A DNA stretch of 36,481 nt from Candidatus Yanofskybacteria bacterium RIFCSPLOWO2_02_FULL_44_18. Its GTDB lineage: Bacteria; Patescibacteriota; Minisyncoccia; 2-02-FULL-40-12; GWA2-44-9. Both the position numbers and the translations under genes were made by a program. Of the stretch, positions 15,433 to 21,797 are shown one piece after another. The stretch covers positions 1 to 36,481 of the forward strand of contig MGKT01000009.1 of NCBI GenBank assembly GCA_001794755.1, given 5' to 3'. Positions within the stretch are counted from its first letter, which is position 1, and each line of letters begins with the position of its first letter. Under the pieces are notes generated by a model that was not told the origin of the DNA, searched no databases, and saw nothing but the letters and a program-made list of their open reading frames with translations.

Positions 15433-15501
15433 ATGAATAAAGAATCAAAAATAGGGCTGGAGATTTGAATCTCTCGTCCGATTTTCATTCTTATCAATAT
15501 A

Positions 15502-15843
15502 TTGAAAAAGTTATATGTCGGAAATCTTCCGTACACTGCGACCGATGACCAGCTGCGTGATATGTTCACCCAGCATGGAGCAGTTTCATCGGCGTCAGTT
15601 CTTATGGACAAGATGACCGGACGATCAAGAGGTTTTGGTTTCGTCGAGATGGAAAATGACGAGGAAGCCTTGAAAGCCGTCGATGCCTTAAACGGCACTG
15701 ATTTTGATGGCCGAAAGCTCGTTGTCAATGAAGCTCGACCGATGACCGAAAGAGCCCCTCGCCGAGGCGGATTCGGTGGCGGCGGAGGCGGCGGCGGATT
15801 CAGCCGAGGCGGAGGCCGAGGCGGATTCGGCGGCGGCTACTAA
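15502..15843 (+). CDS. Glycine-rich RRM RNA-binding protein
   Basis: 113 residues. One RNA recognition motif fills residues 1-82, with RNP2 (KKLYVGNLPY) and RNP1 (RSRGFGFVEM). A Gly/Arg-rich tail follows (about 90-113, RGG and GGGG repeats). It is built like the cold-induced Rbp proteins of cyanobacteria and the RRM proteins common in CPR. It probably binds RNA as a chaperone or regulator. The frame opens with TTG at 15502, and no ATG or Shine-Dalgarno is available at the right place. It has a strong terminator downstream and a long structured 5' UTR upstream. Confidence 0.93.
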   Translation: MKKLYVGNLPYTATDDQLRDMFTQHGAVSSASVLMDKMTGRSRGFGFVEMENDEEALKAVDALNGTDFDGRKLVVNEARPMTERAPRRGGFGGGGGGGGFSRGGGRGGFGGGY

Positions 15844-15848
15844 GCCTA

Positions 15849-15882
15849 AATCAAAAAGAGCCCGTAAGGGCTCTTTTTGATT
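15849..15882. terminator. Strong intrinsic terminator after the RRM gene
   Basis: A 15-bp perfect stem (15849-15863 with 15868-15882) around loop GTAA, with AAAAAGAGCCC on one arm and GGGCTCTTTTT on the other. It works in both directions by sequence. Confidence 0.85.
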
Positions 15883-15934
15883 GAATAAATTGATAAGATA
15901 TGATAATCTCACAGCCAGTTCTGGGAGGAAATCA
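15877..15934 (+). promoter_or_regulatory. Promoter and CCAGT leader of the orphan gene at 15935
   Basis: TTGATT (15877-15882) and TATGAT (15899-15904) are 16 bp apart. The leader contains GCCAGTTCTGGGAGGAA, nearly identical to that of the gene at 7243. Here the -10 to ATG distance is 27-30 nt, so the promoter position is less sure than the leader. Confidence 0.5.
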
Positions 15935-16327
15935 ATGACTGAGATTCCGATGATTAGTTTTGCATTGGCGATTCTTATTTGCGCCGTTTTGATGCTATTT
16001 CCTCTTCTCATCGGTGTAACGGGGAAATTTGGCAGGGGATGGGCCAAGAAAATGGCGGAGTCATTGTGTGCGAAGGAATGGTATGTCAAGTGTAACGATT
16101 TAAATCGTAAGCGCAGTAGATTAGTCCTAAATCTTAGAGAAACTAAATCCCGTACTCATATGGTTCTTCATTTGCCTCTGAATCATCCTGATATTCGAAA
16201 ATTGGTCGATCTTCAGGATTTGGACGTTGTAAAGTTCAGAATTACTGATCAACCGCAAAATTTTACGATTCCATACGATGTTTGCGCCTGGATTAGATTG
16301 GAATCCGTAACTCCCTGCCCATTTTAG
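15935..16327 (+). CDS. Hypothetical membrane-anchored protein (orphan unit)
   Basis: 130 residues. Residues about 6-28 are hydrophobic (MISFALAILICAVLMLFPLL), followed by a basic soluble domain with strand-like segments (SRLVLNLRE, HMVLHLPL, DVVKFRITDQ). The start is chosen by GGGAGG 7 nt upstream. An in-frame ATG at 15881 would read through the leader motif and is rejected. I recognise no family. It has its own terminator (16330-16348) and shares its leader with other orphan genes. The C-terminal domain could face either side of the membrane. Confidence 0.72.
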   Translation: MTEIPMISFALAILICAVLMLFPLLIGVTGKFGRGWAKKMAESLCAKEWYVKCNDLNRKRSRLVLNLRETKSRTHMVLHLPLNHPDIRKLVDLQDLDVVKFRITDQPQNFTIPYDVCAWIRLESVTPCPF

Positions 16328-16329
16328 AC

Positions 16330-16348
16330 AGCCCTTCGGGGCTTTTTA
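16330..16348 (+). terminator. Intrinsic terminator
   Basis: AGCCC, tetraloop TTCG, GGGCT (16330-16343), then TTTT. It lies 2 bp after the stop of the orphan gene. Confidence 0.65.
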
Positions 16349-16386
16349 ATTTGCCCGGAGCATGCCGTTTTGGTATTGTTTTATTT

Positions 16387-16722
16387 GTGTTCAGAATTCC
16401 AAAAAATGACGCCAAGTACCATTGGACAAATCATGTAGTGCGAAAAATGCTTTTCTACGGCCTTTCGCCGGATCGGGTAAAGCGAATAATACGGAGCCCA
16501 AAGAGAGTCGAGAAGGGAATTGTGCCTGAAACTATAGCTGTGATGCAGCCGGCCGGAACAAAGCAGAGACCTTATGAAATCTGGTCCATGTATTCCAAAA
16601 GGGGACAAAAGAAAATAATCATTACGGCCTGGCGGTATCCGGGCATAAGCCCGATTAGAGATGAAATACCGATACCGGCCGACATAATTTCAGAATTAAA
16701 ATCAGAAGGAATATTAAAATGA
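16387..16722 (+). CDS. DUF4258-like small basic protein
   Basis: 111 residues from a GTG at 16387. A TTG at 16351 in the same frame would add 12 residues that overlap the terminator region. YHWTNHVVRKMLFYGLSPDR then VKRIIRSPKRVEKGI matches the start of DUF4258-type domains (a His followed by a helix and a G-[IL]-S turn), a fold related to RelE/BrnT-like toxins. A conserved-looking KKIIITAWRYPG strand follows. There is no partner antitoxin gene. The stop overlaps the endonuclease IV start by 4 bp, so the two are cotranslated and a DNA- or RNA-related role is reasonable. Function unknown. Confidence 0.7.
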   Translation: MFRIPKNDAKYHWTNHVVRKMLFYGLSPDRVKRIIRSPKRVEKGIVPETIAVMQPAGTKQRPYEIWSMYSKRGQKKIIITAWRYPGISPIRDEIPIPADIISELKSEGILK

Positions 16723-17540
16723 AGATAGGCTGCCACGTTTCAATTGCCGGCGGAATAGAAAATGCTCCCCAGAGAGCGGCCGATTTGGGATGTGAAATTT
16801 TTCAAATCTTTTCGCGGTCACCTCGAGGCGGCCCGGCGCCGGCAATATCAGCTGATTCGGCCAGGGCTTTTAAGGATGGGATGAAAAAGCATAACCAGGA
16901 AAACTGCTACATCCACACTCCTTACTATATTAATTTCGCTTCATCTAATTTGGGAATAAGGCGTGCTGCTGCAAAAATTTGCCGCGAGGAGCTTGAGCGA
17001 GGGTCATTAATCGGCGCCAAGTATATTATGACCCATTTGGGGAGCGCCAAGGACATGGAACGCGCTGAAGCTGTAGGCCTAGTCGCCAAAGGCGTGGCCG
17101 AGGTCTTAAAAGGATACAAGGGGACAACGGAATTTTTACTCGAGATTTCAGCCGGAACAGGCAATATCATGGGCGACACGTTTGACGAGCTGGGGTACGT
17201 ATTGGATGAAGTTGACGGGATTGGAATTTGCGTTGATACCTGCCACATGTTCGCCACTGGCTACGATATTAAGTCTAAAGAAGGATTCAAAGACGTTATG
17301 AAAAAAATAAAAAAATTCGTCGGCAAAGACGCGATTAAACTTATTCACGCCAATGATTCCAAAATGGAACTGGGGGCGCGGCGGGACCGCCATGAGCATA
17401 TCGGCGACGGCAAAATCGGAAAAGAAGGTTTTATTAATATGATGAAGGAATTTTCTAATATTGATTTCGTACTGGAGACGGAACATGACAAAGTGGAAAA
17501 GGATATTGCAGTGCTAAAAAAAATAAGAGATAATATTTAG
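16719..17540 (+). CDS. nfo: Endonuclease IV (AP endonuclease)
   Basis: Cleaves DNA 5' to abasic sites in base excision repair, using a three-metal (Zn) centre in a TIM barrel. It has 273 residues, normal length. Signature segments are KIGCHVSIAGGIENA, IFSRSPRGG, IHTPYYINFAS, MTHLGS, FLLEISAGTGNIMG, GICVDTCHMFATGYDI, LIHANDSK, RRDRHEHIGDGKIG and FVLETEH. These supply the expected His, Glu and Asp ligands. The start overlaps the DUF4258-like stop (ATGA), and a DUF5652-like gene follows by 1 bp. Confidence 0.95.
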   Translation: MKIGCHVSIAGGIENAPQRAADLGCEIFQIFSRSPRGGPAPAISADSARAFKDGMKKHNQENCYIHTPYYINFASSNLGIRRAAAKICREELERGSLIGAKYIMTHLGSAKDMERAEAVGLVAKGVAEVLKGYKGTTEFLLEISAGTGNIMGDTFDELGYVLDEVDGIGICVDTCHMFATGYDIKSKEGFKDVMKKIKKFVGKDAIKLIHANDSKMELGARRDRHEHIGDGKIGKEGFINMMKEFSNIDFVLETEHDKVEKDIAVLKKIRDNI

Positions 17541-17541
17541 T

Positions 17542-17829
17542 ATGTATAGCTATTTTGGAAACTATGTAAATCAATGGTCGGGGCCATTTCCGATGATGGC
17601 CGGAGCGGCGTTCGGTCTTTTTATCGCAATAATAGCGATTTGGTCGCTTGTCTGGAAGGGCATGGCTTTGTGGAAAGCGGCCAGACTTGGACACAAGGGT
17701 TGGTTTGTGGCGTTGCTTATTATCAACACCGCCGGCATTTTGGATATCCTCTATATTTACGTTTTCTCAAAGAAATCTTCAATGCCGACAGCATCTCCAT
17801 CAGCTCCTCCAGCCGGTCCTCAAATCTAA
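17542..17829 (+). CDS. DUF5652-like small membrane protein
   Basis: 95 residues with two membrane helices (about 17-38 and 54-74). Between them WKGMALWKAARLGHKGWFVA leads into ALLIINTAGILDILYIYVFS, a pattern I associate with DUF5652, common in Patescibacteria and of unknown function. The tail is Pro/Ser-rich. It follows nfo by 1 bp and converges on tgt with a 2-bp gap. Confidence 0.7.
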   Translation: MYSYFGNYVNQWSGPFPMMAGAAFGLFIAIIAIWSLVWKGMALWKAARLGHKGWFVALLIINTAGILDILYIYVFSKKSSMPTASPSAPPAGPQI

Positions 17830-17831
17830 CA

Positions 17832-19025
17832 TCAGACTCTAAAATTTTTCAGAAACTCTTTTTTGAATTCAAAAAATTTACTCCTTTTTATTGAGGCGCG
17901 GATTTGGGAAAGAAGAGAGTTGAAAAATTTAATGTTGTGAATTGTGGCAAGTCGTTGCCCTTCTAATTTTTGTTGAGGTGTTCCTTTGAAAAGTTTGTGA
18001 ATCTTATTTTTTGAATAGATGCTCTTGCGAATATCGTAAAAGCCATTTTTGGCGTAAATCCGGCCGTGGCGTGCTTCACGCGTGGGAATAACGCAGTCGA
18101 ACATATCGACGCCGTTTTCTACGGCCGTGAAAATATCTTCCACCTTGCCGATACCAAGCAGGTGCCGCGGTTTTTTATCCGGCAAGTGGGGGATAATCCA
18201 TTTCAAGGTTTTTGACATTTCGTCTTTGCCGAAAGAGCCGCCGATGCCAAAGCCGTCAAACGGAAGCGACGCAATATATTTGGCGCTTTTCTGGCGCAGG
18301 TTTTTGTATTTTCCGCCCTGGATAATGCCAAACAATAACTGGCGGGGGTCATAATGTTTCAGACTCTCTTTAGCCCATCGATGCGTGCGTACCAGAGCTT
18401 CCTGGTTGTATTTTTTTCCGTCCAAAGGCGAGGTGCATTCGTCAAAGGCAAAGATAATGTCGGCGCCGATCCGGCTCTGCAATTCCATCGAGAGTTTTGG
18501 TCCAAGAAATCTTTTTTTACCGCCAACCGAAAAATATACCCCATTGTTTGTTATTTTAATATTTTTTCTTTTTAAATTTTTAATTTTCTCGGCCCGTTCT
18601 GACAATATTTTACCGACCTTATTTTCCAAGCCGAAGCCGAGCGAAAAAACCTGGAATCCACCGCTGTCGGTCATAGTGGGCATCATTATTTCCAGTTTGT
18701 TTGATAGGAATGAATGAGGCGACTGATCGCCGTTCGGAACTGCATAAAAAGTCTGTTGACTTTTTTGCTCTTTCTCGGCTACCCGTCTCCGAGTGTTCCT
18801 CAGGCGACCAGTCGACTCGTTTTGGGTGACATTCTGCCAAAGATGGTACGTGTTAGCGATGACGACTTGCGTACCGGTTTTTTTAATATCCAACGGTTCA
18901 AGTGTTTTTACGCTTCCATGCGTGGCAACGATAACATAAGACGGCGTTTTGATGACGCCGTGGGGGGTTTTCAGTAATCCGAGCCGGGCTCGGGAATTTT
19001 TATCTTTTTGCAATATTGTAAACAT
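17832..19025 (-). CDS. tgt: tRNA-guanine transglycosylase with in-frame palindromic insertion and no zinc cysteines
   Basis: Exchanges guanine-34 of GUN-anticodon tRNAs for queuine or preQ1. It has 397 residues. Core motifs are present: TDSGGFQVFSLG, IIFAFDECTSP, LLFGIIQGG, GFGIGGSFG and MFDCVIPTREARHGRIY (nucleophile Asp). Two oddities are seen. First, between NTYHLW and TDSGGFQ about 34 residues (70-103) are encoded by a palindromic repeat element at 18716-18818, in frame. Second, the C-terminal zinc site (CxCxxC plus His) is missing: the only Cys are in FDECTS and FDCVIP, and the segment before ATIHNI is shortened. It may be active without zinc or impaired. It ends 2 bp from the convergent DUF5652-like gene. 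Confidence 0.93.
   Translation of the reverse strand: MFTILQKDKNSRARLGLLKTPHGVIKTPSYVIVATHGSVKTLEPLDIKKTGTQVVIANTYHLWQNVTQNESTGRLRNTRRRVAEKEQKSQQTFYAVPNGDQSPHSFLSNKLEIMMPTMTDSGGFQVFSLGFGLENKVGKILSERAEKIKNLKRKNIKITNNGVYFSVGGKKRFLGPKLSMELQSRIGADIIFAFDECTSPLDGKKYNQEALVRTHRWAKESLKHYDPRQLLFGIIQGGKYKNLRQKSAKYIASLPFDGFGIGGSFGKDEMSKTLKWIIPHLPDKKPRHLLGIGKVEDIFTAVENGVDMFDCVIPTREARHGRIYAKNGFYDIRKSIYSKNKIHKLFKGTPQQKLEGQRLATIHNIKFFNSLLSQIRASIKRSKFFEFKKEFLKNFRV
18716..18818 (-). repeat. Palindromic repeat element, copy 1, inside tgt
   Basis: Outer arms at 18716-18731 and 18803-18818 are complementary at 14 of 16 positions, with one G-T wobble. The core at 18742-18768 is the family hairpin (GCA-AAAAAGTC, loop AACA here, GACTTTTT-A-TGC on the minus strand). 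An inner hairpin CTCGG/CCGAG lies beside it. It is read through in frame by tgt. The loop change AGCA to AACA is synonymous there (CAG to CAA). Confidence 0.85.
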
Positions 19026-19030
19026 ATATT

Positions 19031-19053
19031 AAAAAGGCCGCCTATGAGGCAGC
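19031..19053 (-). terminator. Intrinsic terminator of the orphan gene at 19042-19491
   Basis: On the minus strand GCTGCCT, loop CAT, AGGCGGC, then CTTTTT. It overlaps the TAG stop and lies just before the tgt start, so tgt may depend on read-through or its own promoter. Confidence 0.65.
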
Positions 19054-19491
19054 CGCGTAACGTCTTAAATCTTTGGTCATATTTTCATTGCATGCCTTGA
19101 ACATGTCATTCACAAATTTCAGAGTTTCCTCCATTTCAGATGGCTCGATTGCCAAATCATCCCTCAGAGATTTAAATGCGGCTTTCCTGTCCAGAATATA
19201 CCTATTTAAATCCTCGATTGTTTTAAGGGTTATATCTCTACGCTTCAGAACAAAGCGTATACAAGCGGAATGAAGAGCCACGCAGGTGTCGAGATTATAT
19301 CCTTCGGGGATTTCCAGAATTTTGCACTGTTCTGTAATCAGCATTTTACCTGCCAGGATTGCATCAACAAGCGTGACGCAATCATTGAGCGCCGACGGCA
19401 TTCTTGTTTCCAGATGCGATCGCTCGCCTCTTAATTTTGCCTTGATAATAGATGATACCACGATGAGGGACATGGAAAGATGCGGAAACAT
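19042..19491 (-). CDS. Hypothetical helical protein (orphan unit)
   Basis: 149 residues, all predicted helical, no membrane segment after the mildly hydrophobic start (MSLIVVSSIIKA). It has a repeated look of charged helices (LKTIEDLNRYILDRKAAFKS, MEETLKFVNDMFKACNE). I recognise no family. The start is fixed by GGAGG 6 nt upstream and a promoter at 19516-19544. A terminator covers the stop. It carries the GCCAGTACCTGGAGGAA leader shared with the orphan genes at 381, 7243 and 15935. Confidence 0.75.
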   Translation of the reverse strand: MFPHLSMSLIVVSSIIKAKLRGERSHLETRMPSALNDCVTLVDAILAGKMLITEQCKILEIPEGYNLDTCVALHSACIRFVLKRRDITLKTIEDLNRYILDRKAAFKSLRDDLAIEPSEMEETLKFVNDMFKACNENMTKDLRRYAAAS

Positions 19492-19515
19492 ACATTCCTC
19501 CAGGTACTGGCTGAT

Positions 19516-19544
19516 AATATACCATCAAAATGACATGTTTTCAA
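19516..19544 (-). promoter_or_regulatory. Sigma70 promoter and CCAGT leader of the orphan gene at 19491
   Basis: On the minus strand TTGAAA (19539-19544), 17-bp spacer, TATATT (19516-19521), then 24 nt to the ATG with CCAGT and GGAGG. Confidence 0.7.
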
Positions 19545-19557
19545 GATAATTTACGGA

Positions 19558-19695
19558 GCCGGTATGGCATCTGAGAAACGCCCGGAGGACGACTGGTGGT
19601 CGGATAAGGTTCCGGTGCGAAGCCCGGAATCTCTGTCGAGGTAGAGCAAAAAAGTCAGCAGACTTTTTATGTGGTTCCGAAGATGCCATACCGGC
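19558..19695 (+). repeat. Palindromic repeat element, copy 2
   Basis: Perfect 15-bp outer arms, GCCGGTATGGCATCT (19558-19572) and its complement (19681-19695). The family hairpin begins at 19646 (GCA, AAAAAGTC, AGCA, GACTTTTT). A larger variable internal part makes this the longest copy (138 bp). It fills the space between divergent genes. Confidence 0.85.
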
Positions 19696-19760
19696 GAAGT
19701 GTGAATGGTTTTGGATATGAGCGAATCGTGTGATATACTTTTTTCATTCAACATTAATAT

Positions 19761-19991
19761 ATGAATAACATTCTTATATACACGACGCCGACCTGTCACT
19801 TCTGTCACATGGCCAAAGAATATTTTAAATCCAAGGGTATAAAATACGAGGAAGTTGACTTGGCTAAGAATCCCGAAAGGGGACAGGAGGTAATCCAGAA
19901 AAGCGGACAATTTGGAGTGCCGGTTATAGAAATAAACGGAAAAATCGTCATCGGCTTTGACCGTCCGAAGATTGACGAGTATTTAAAATAA
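19761..19991 (+). CDS. Glutaredoxin-like protein (NrdH/YruB type)
   Basis: 76 residues, a minimal thioredoxin fold. The active site is TTPTCHFCHMAKEYF (CxxC at about 12-15), the cis-Pro segment is FGVPVIEINGK, and IGFD precedes the last helix. It probably reduces disulfides, with the TrxB-like reductase at 23882 as a possible electron donor. A -10 box TATACT (19734-19739) lies 21 nt upstream and there is no Shine-Dalgarno. SOD follows after 1 bp, suggesting an oxidative stress operon. Confidence 0.9.
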   Translation: MNNILIYTTPTCHFCHMAKEYFKSKGIKYEEVDLAKNPERGQEVIQKSGQFGVPVIEINGKIVIGFDRPKIDEYLK

Positions 19992-19992
19992 T

Positions 19993-20607
19993 ATGTCGAA
20001 AGAAATTAAACCATTGTCTTTTAAGACCGATTGCATTAAAGGTATTTCCCAAAAAACCATTGAAATTCACCATGGAAAGCTTTATGCAGGTTATGTAAAT
20101 AAAACTAATGAAATCAGCGAAAAACTCGGAGAACTGCGAAAAAGTGGAAAGGTTACGGGAAATCAAATCTATAGTGAATTGAGAGGACTTAAATTGGGCG
20201 AAACTTTTGCGCGTAATGGCTCGTATTTACATGAGAATTATTTTGCGATTTTGGGCGGTGATGGGGTGCCAACAGGGGAAGTAAAAGAAGCTATAGAAAA
20301 AAAGTTTGGCTCAATGAATGATTTCTTAGAATATTTTTCCCAATGTGGAATGGCGGCTCGCGGATGGGCGATTTTAGCGTGGGATATGAATGAACAAAGA
20401 TTGATGCAGTATAATTGCGATGCACAAAATCATGGGGGTGTCTGGGGGTGCATTCCGATTATTGCTATGGATGTTTATGAACATTCATATTTTATCGATA
20501 CTGGTTCAGATCGAGCTGCTTACATTAAGGCATTTTTTGAAAATCTTAACTGGAATAAGATAAATCAAATCTATCTGCAGGCTAGAGAATTTTCTCTAAA
20601 TTTATAA
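19993..20607 (+). CDS. Fe/Mn superoxide dismutase family protein
   Basis: 204 residues. Metal ligands expected for the family are visible: His in IEIHHGKLYAGYVN, His in GSYLHENYF, Asp and His in IIAMDVYEHSYF. ARGWAILAWD corresponds to the GWAW strand. The second-sphere Gln appears in DAQNHGG, the position typical of Mn enzymes, but metal choice cannot be settled by eye. The gene looks more AT-rich than its neighbours, with different codon choice, which may reflect transfer. It is cotranscribed with the glutaredoxin gene (1-bp gap). Confidence 0.9.
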   Translation: MSKEIKPLSFKTDCIKGISQKTIEIHHGKLYAGYVNKTNEISEKLGELRKSGKVTGNQIYSELRGLKLGETFARNGSYLHENYFAILGGDGVPTGEVKEAIEKKFGSMNDFLEYFSQCGMAARGWAILAWDMNEQRLMQYNCDAQNHGGVWGCIPIIAMDVYEHSYFIDTGSDRAAYIKAFFENLNWNKINQIYLQAREFSLNL

Positions 20608-20618
20608 TACATTATCAA

Positions 20619-20641
20619 GGGGCGCCAACGGGCGCTCTTTG
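20619..20641 (+). terminator. Putative terminator after SOD
   Basis: GCGCC, loop AACG, GGCGC (20622-20635), flanked by G-T/G-C pairs, then CTTTGATTTT. Moderate strength. Confidence 0.55.
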
Positions 20642-20678
20642 ATTTTATGTGGGAAATATCATAGAATCGCAGGGATTT

Positions 20679-21794
20679 ATGAATTCTGATTTAATCCAAT
20701 ACATTCAAGAAGCCAAGGTATCTGGGATGTCGGACGGCGAAATCCAGGCCGAATTGCTTTCAGTCGGCTGGAATCATGGCGATGTTCGACAGGCATTTTT
20801 GGATAATATTTCTCCGGAACTGGAAAATCCCCCAATTGAACAATCGGAAAAGATTGAAGCCGTTGTCTCCGTTCGAGGGTTGATAAAGCACTACGGCTCT
20901 GTTCGAGCCGTTGACGGCATTGATTTCGAAATTCCCAAAGGCAGTATTCTGGCCCTTTTGGGACCAAACGGGGCTGGCAAGACGACATTAGTAAGGATGC
21001 TTGGCACCTTAATCACGCCCGACAGCGGCCAAGCTTTAATCGGTGGACACGATGTTATTAAAAGTCCTGACGATGTTAGAAAAATTATCGGTCTGACTGG
21101 ACAATTTTCGGCCGTGGATATGGTTTTGACGGGCAGGGAAAACCTTGTAATGATTGGCCGCCTTTGCCATCTATCCAAACTGGAAGCGGAAAACAGGGCC
21201 AGGGAATTGCTAATCCGCTTCGGATTGTCCGATGCCGCCGACAGGCAGGTTAAAACATATTCCGGAGGCATGATGAGGAGATTGGACGTGGCGGCAAGCA
21301 TCATTGCTCATCCCGAAGTTCTTTTTTTGGATGAGCCGACGACCGGGCTCGACCCCCACGGCCGAATCGAACTGTGGCACATAATAAAGGAATTGGTGGC
21401 GAAGGACGTAACAGTTCTTCTGACCACGCAATATTTGGACGAGGCCGATCATTTAGCCGATCAGATAGTGGTTATCGACAAAGGAAAAATCATCGCCAAA
21501 GGAACATCCCAGGAACTAAAAGCTCAAGTCGGAGGCGATGTTTTGGAACTCCATTTAACCGACCATTCTCAAGCCCATCGGGCCGCGGCCGCGATTGAAG
21601 CTTTGGGAATTGAGAAACCCAGAATCGAAGAATTAGAGGCGCACATATTCATGCCTGTCCGCGGCGGAGCTTCAGTTTTAGCCGATGCCATACGTCGTCT
21701 GGATCAAGCAAGAATTGATTTAGCCGATATCGTCTTGAGGCGGCCCACACTTGACGATGTGTTTCTTAAACTGACCGGCCATGTCGCCGGATAA
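20679..21794 (+). CDS. ABC transporter ATP-binding protein (DrrA-like) with N-terminal UBA-like module
   Basis: 371 residues from the ATG at 20679. A GTG at 20649 would add ten residues across the terminator tail. Residues about 3-40 (LIQYIQEAKVSGMSDGEI, LLSVGWNHGDVRQAFLD) form the small three-helix UBA-like module frequent at the N-terminus of Parcubacterial membrane proteins. The ABC domain follows with GPNGAGKTT (Walker A), YSGGMMRRLDVA (signature), VLFLDEPTTGLD (Walker B) and a DrrA-type C-terminal domain ending RRPTLDDVFLKLTGH. It pairs with the permease encoded 3 bp downstream to export an unknown substrate. Confidence 0.93.
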   Translation: MNSDLIQYIQEAKVSGMSDGEIQAELLSVGWNHGDVRQAFLDNISPELENPPIEQSEKIEAVVSVRGLIKHYGSVRAVDGIDFEIPKGSILALLGPNGAGKTTLVRMLGTLITPDSGQALIGGHDVIKSPDDVRKIIGLTGQFSAVDMVLTGRENLVMIGRLCHLSKLEAENRARELLIRFGLSDAADRQVKTYSGGMMRRLDVAASIIAHPEVLFLDEPTTGLDPHGRIELWHIIKELVAKDVTVLLTTQYLDEADHLADQIVVIDKGKIIAKGTSQELKAQVGGDVLELHLTDHSQAHRAAAAIEALGIEKPRIEELEAHIFMPVRGGASVLADAIRRLDQARIDLADIVLRRPTLDDVFLKLTGHVAG

Positions 21795-21797
21795 TTT

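Noticed and set aside
15881-15934. ATG at 15881 as the start of the orphan gene at 15935.
   Set aside because: It falls in the terminator of the preceding gene and would translate the CCAGT/GGAGG leader.
16351-16386. TTG at 16351 as the start of the DUF4258-like gene.
   Set aside because: The extra residues show no family similarity and lie directly after the upstream terminator. GTG at 16387 fits the domain start better.
18714-18977. Plus-strand ORFs through the palindromic elements (for example within tgt, and 29746-29940 on the minus strand) encoding a shared KSLLTFLL peptide.
   Set aside because: They are shadow frames of the repeat core on the non-coding strand. The shared peptide only reflects the shared DNA.
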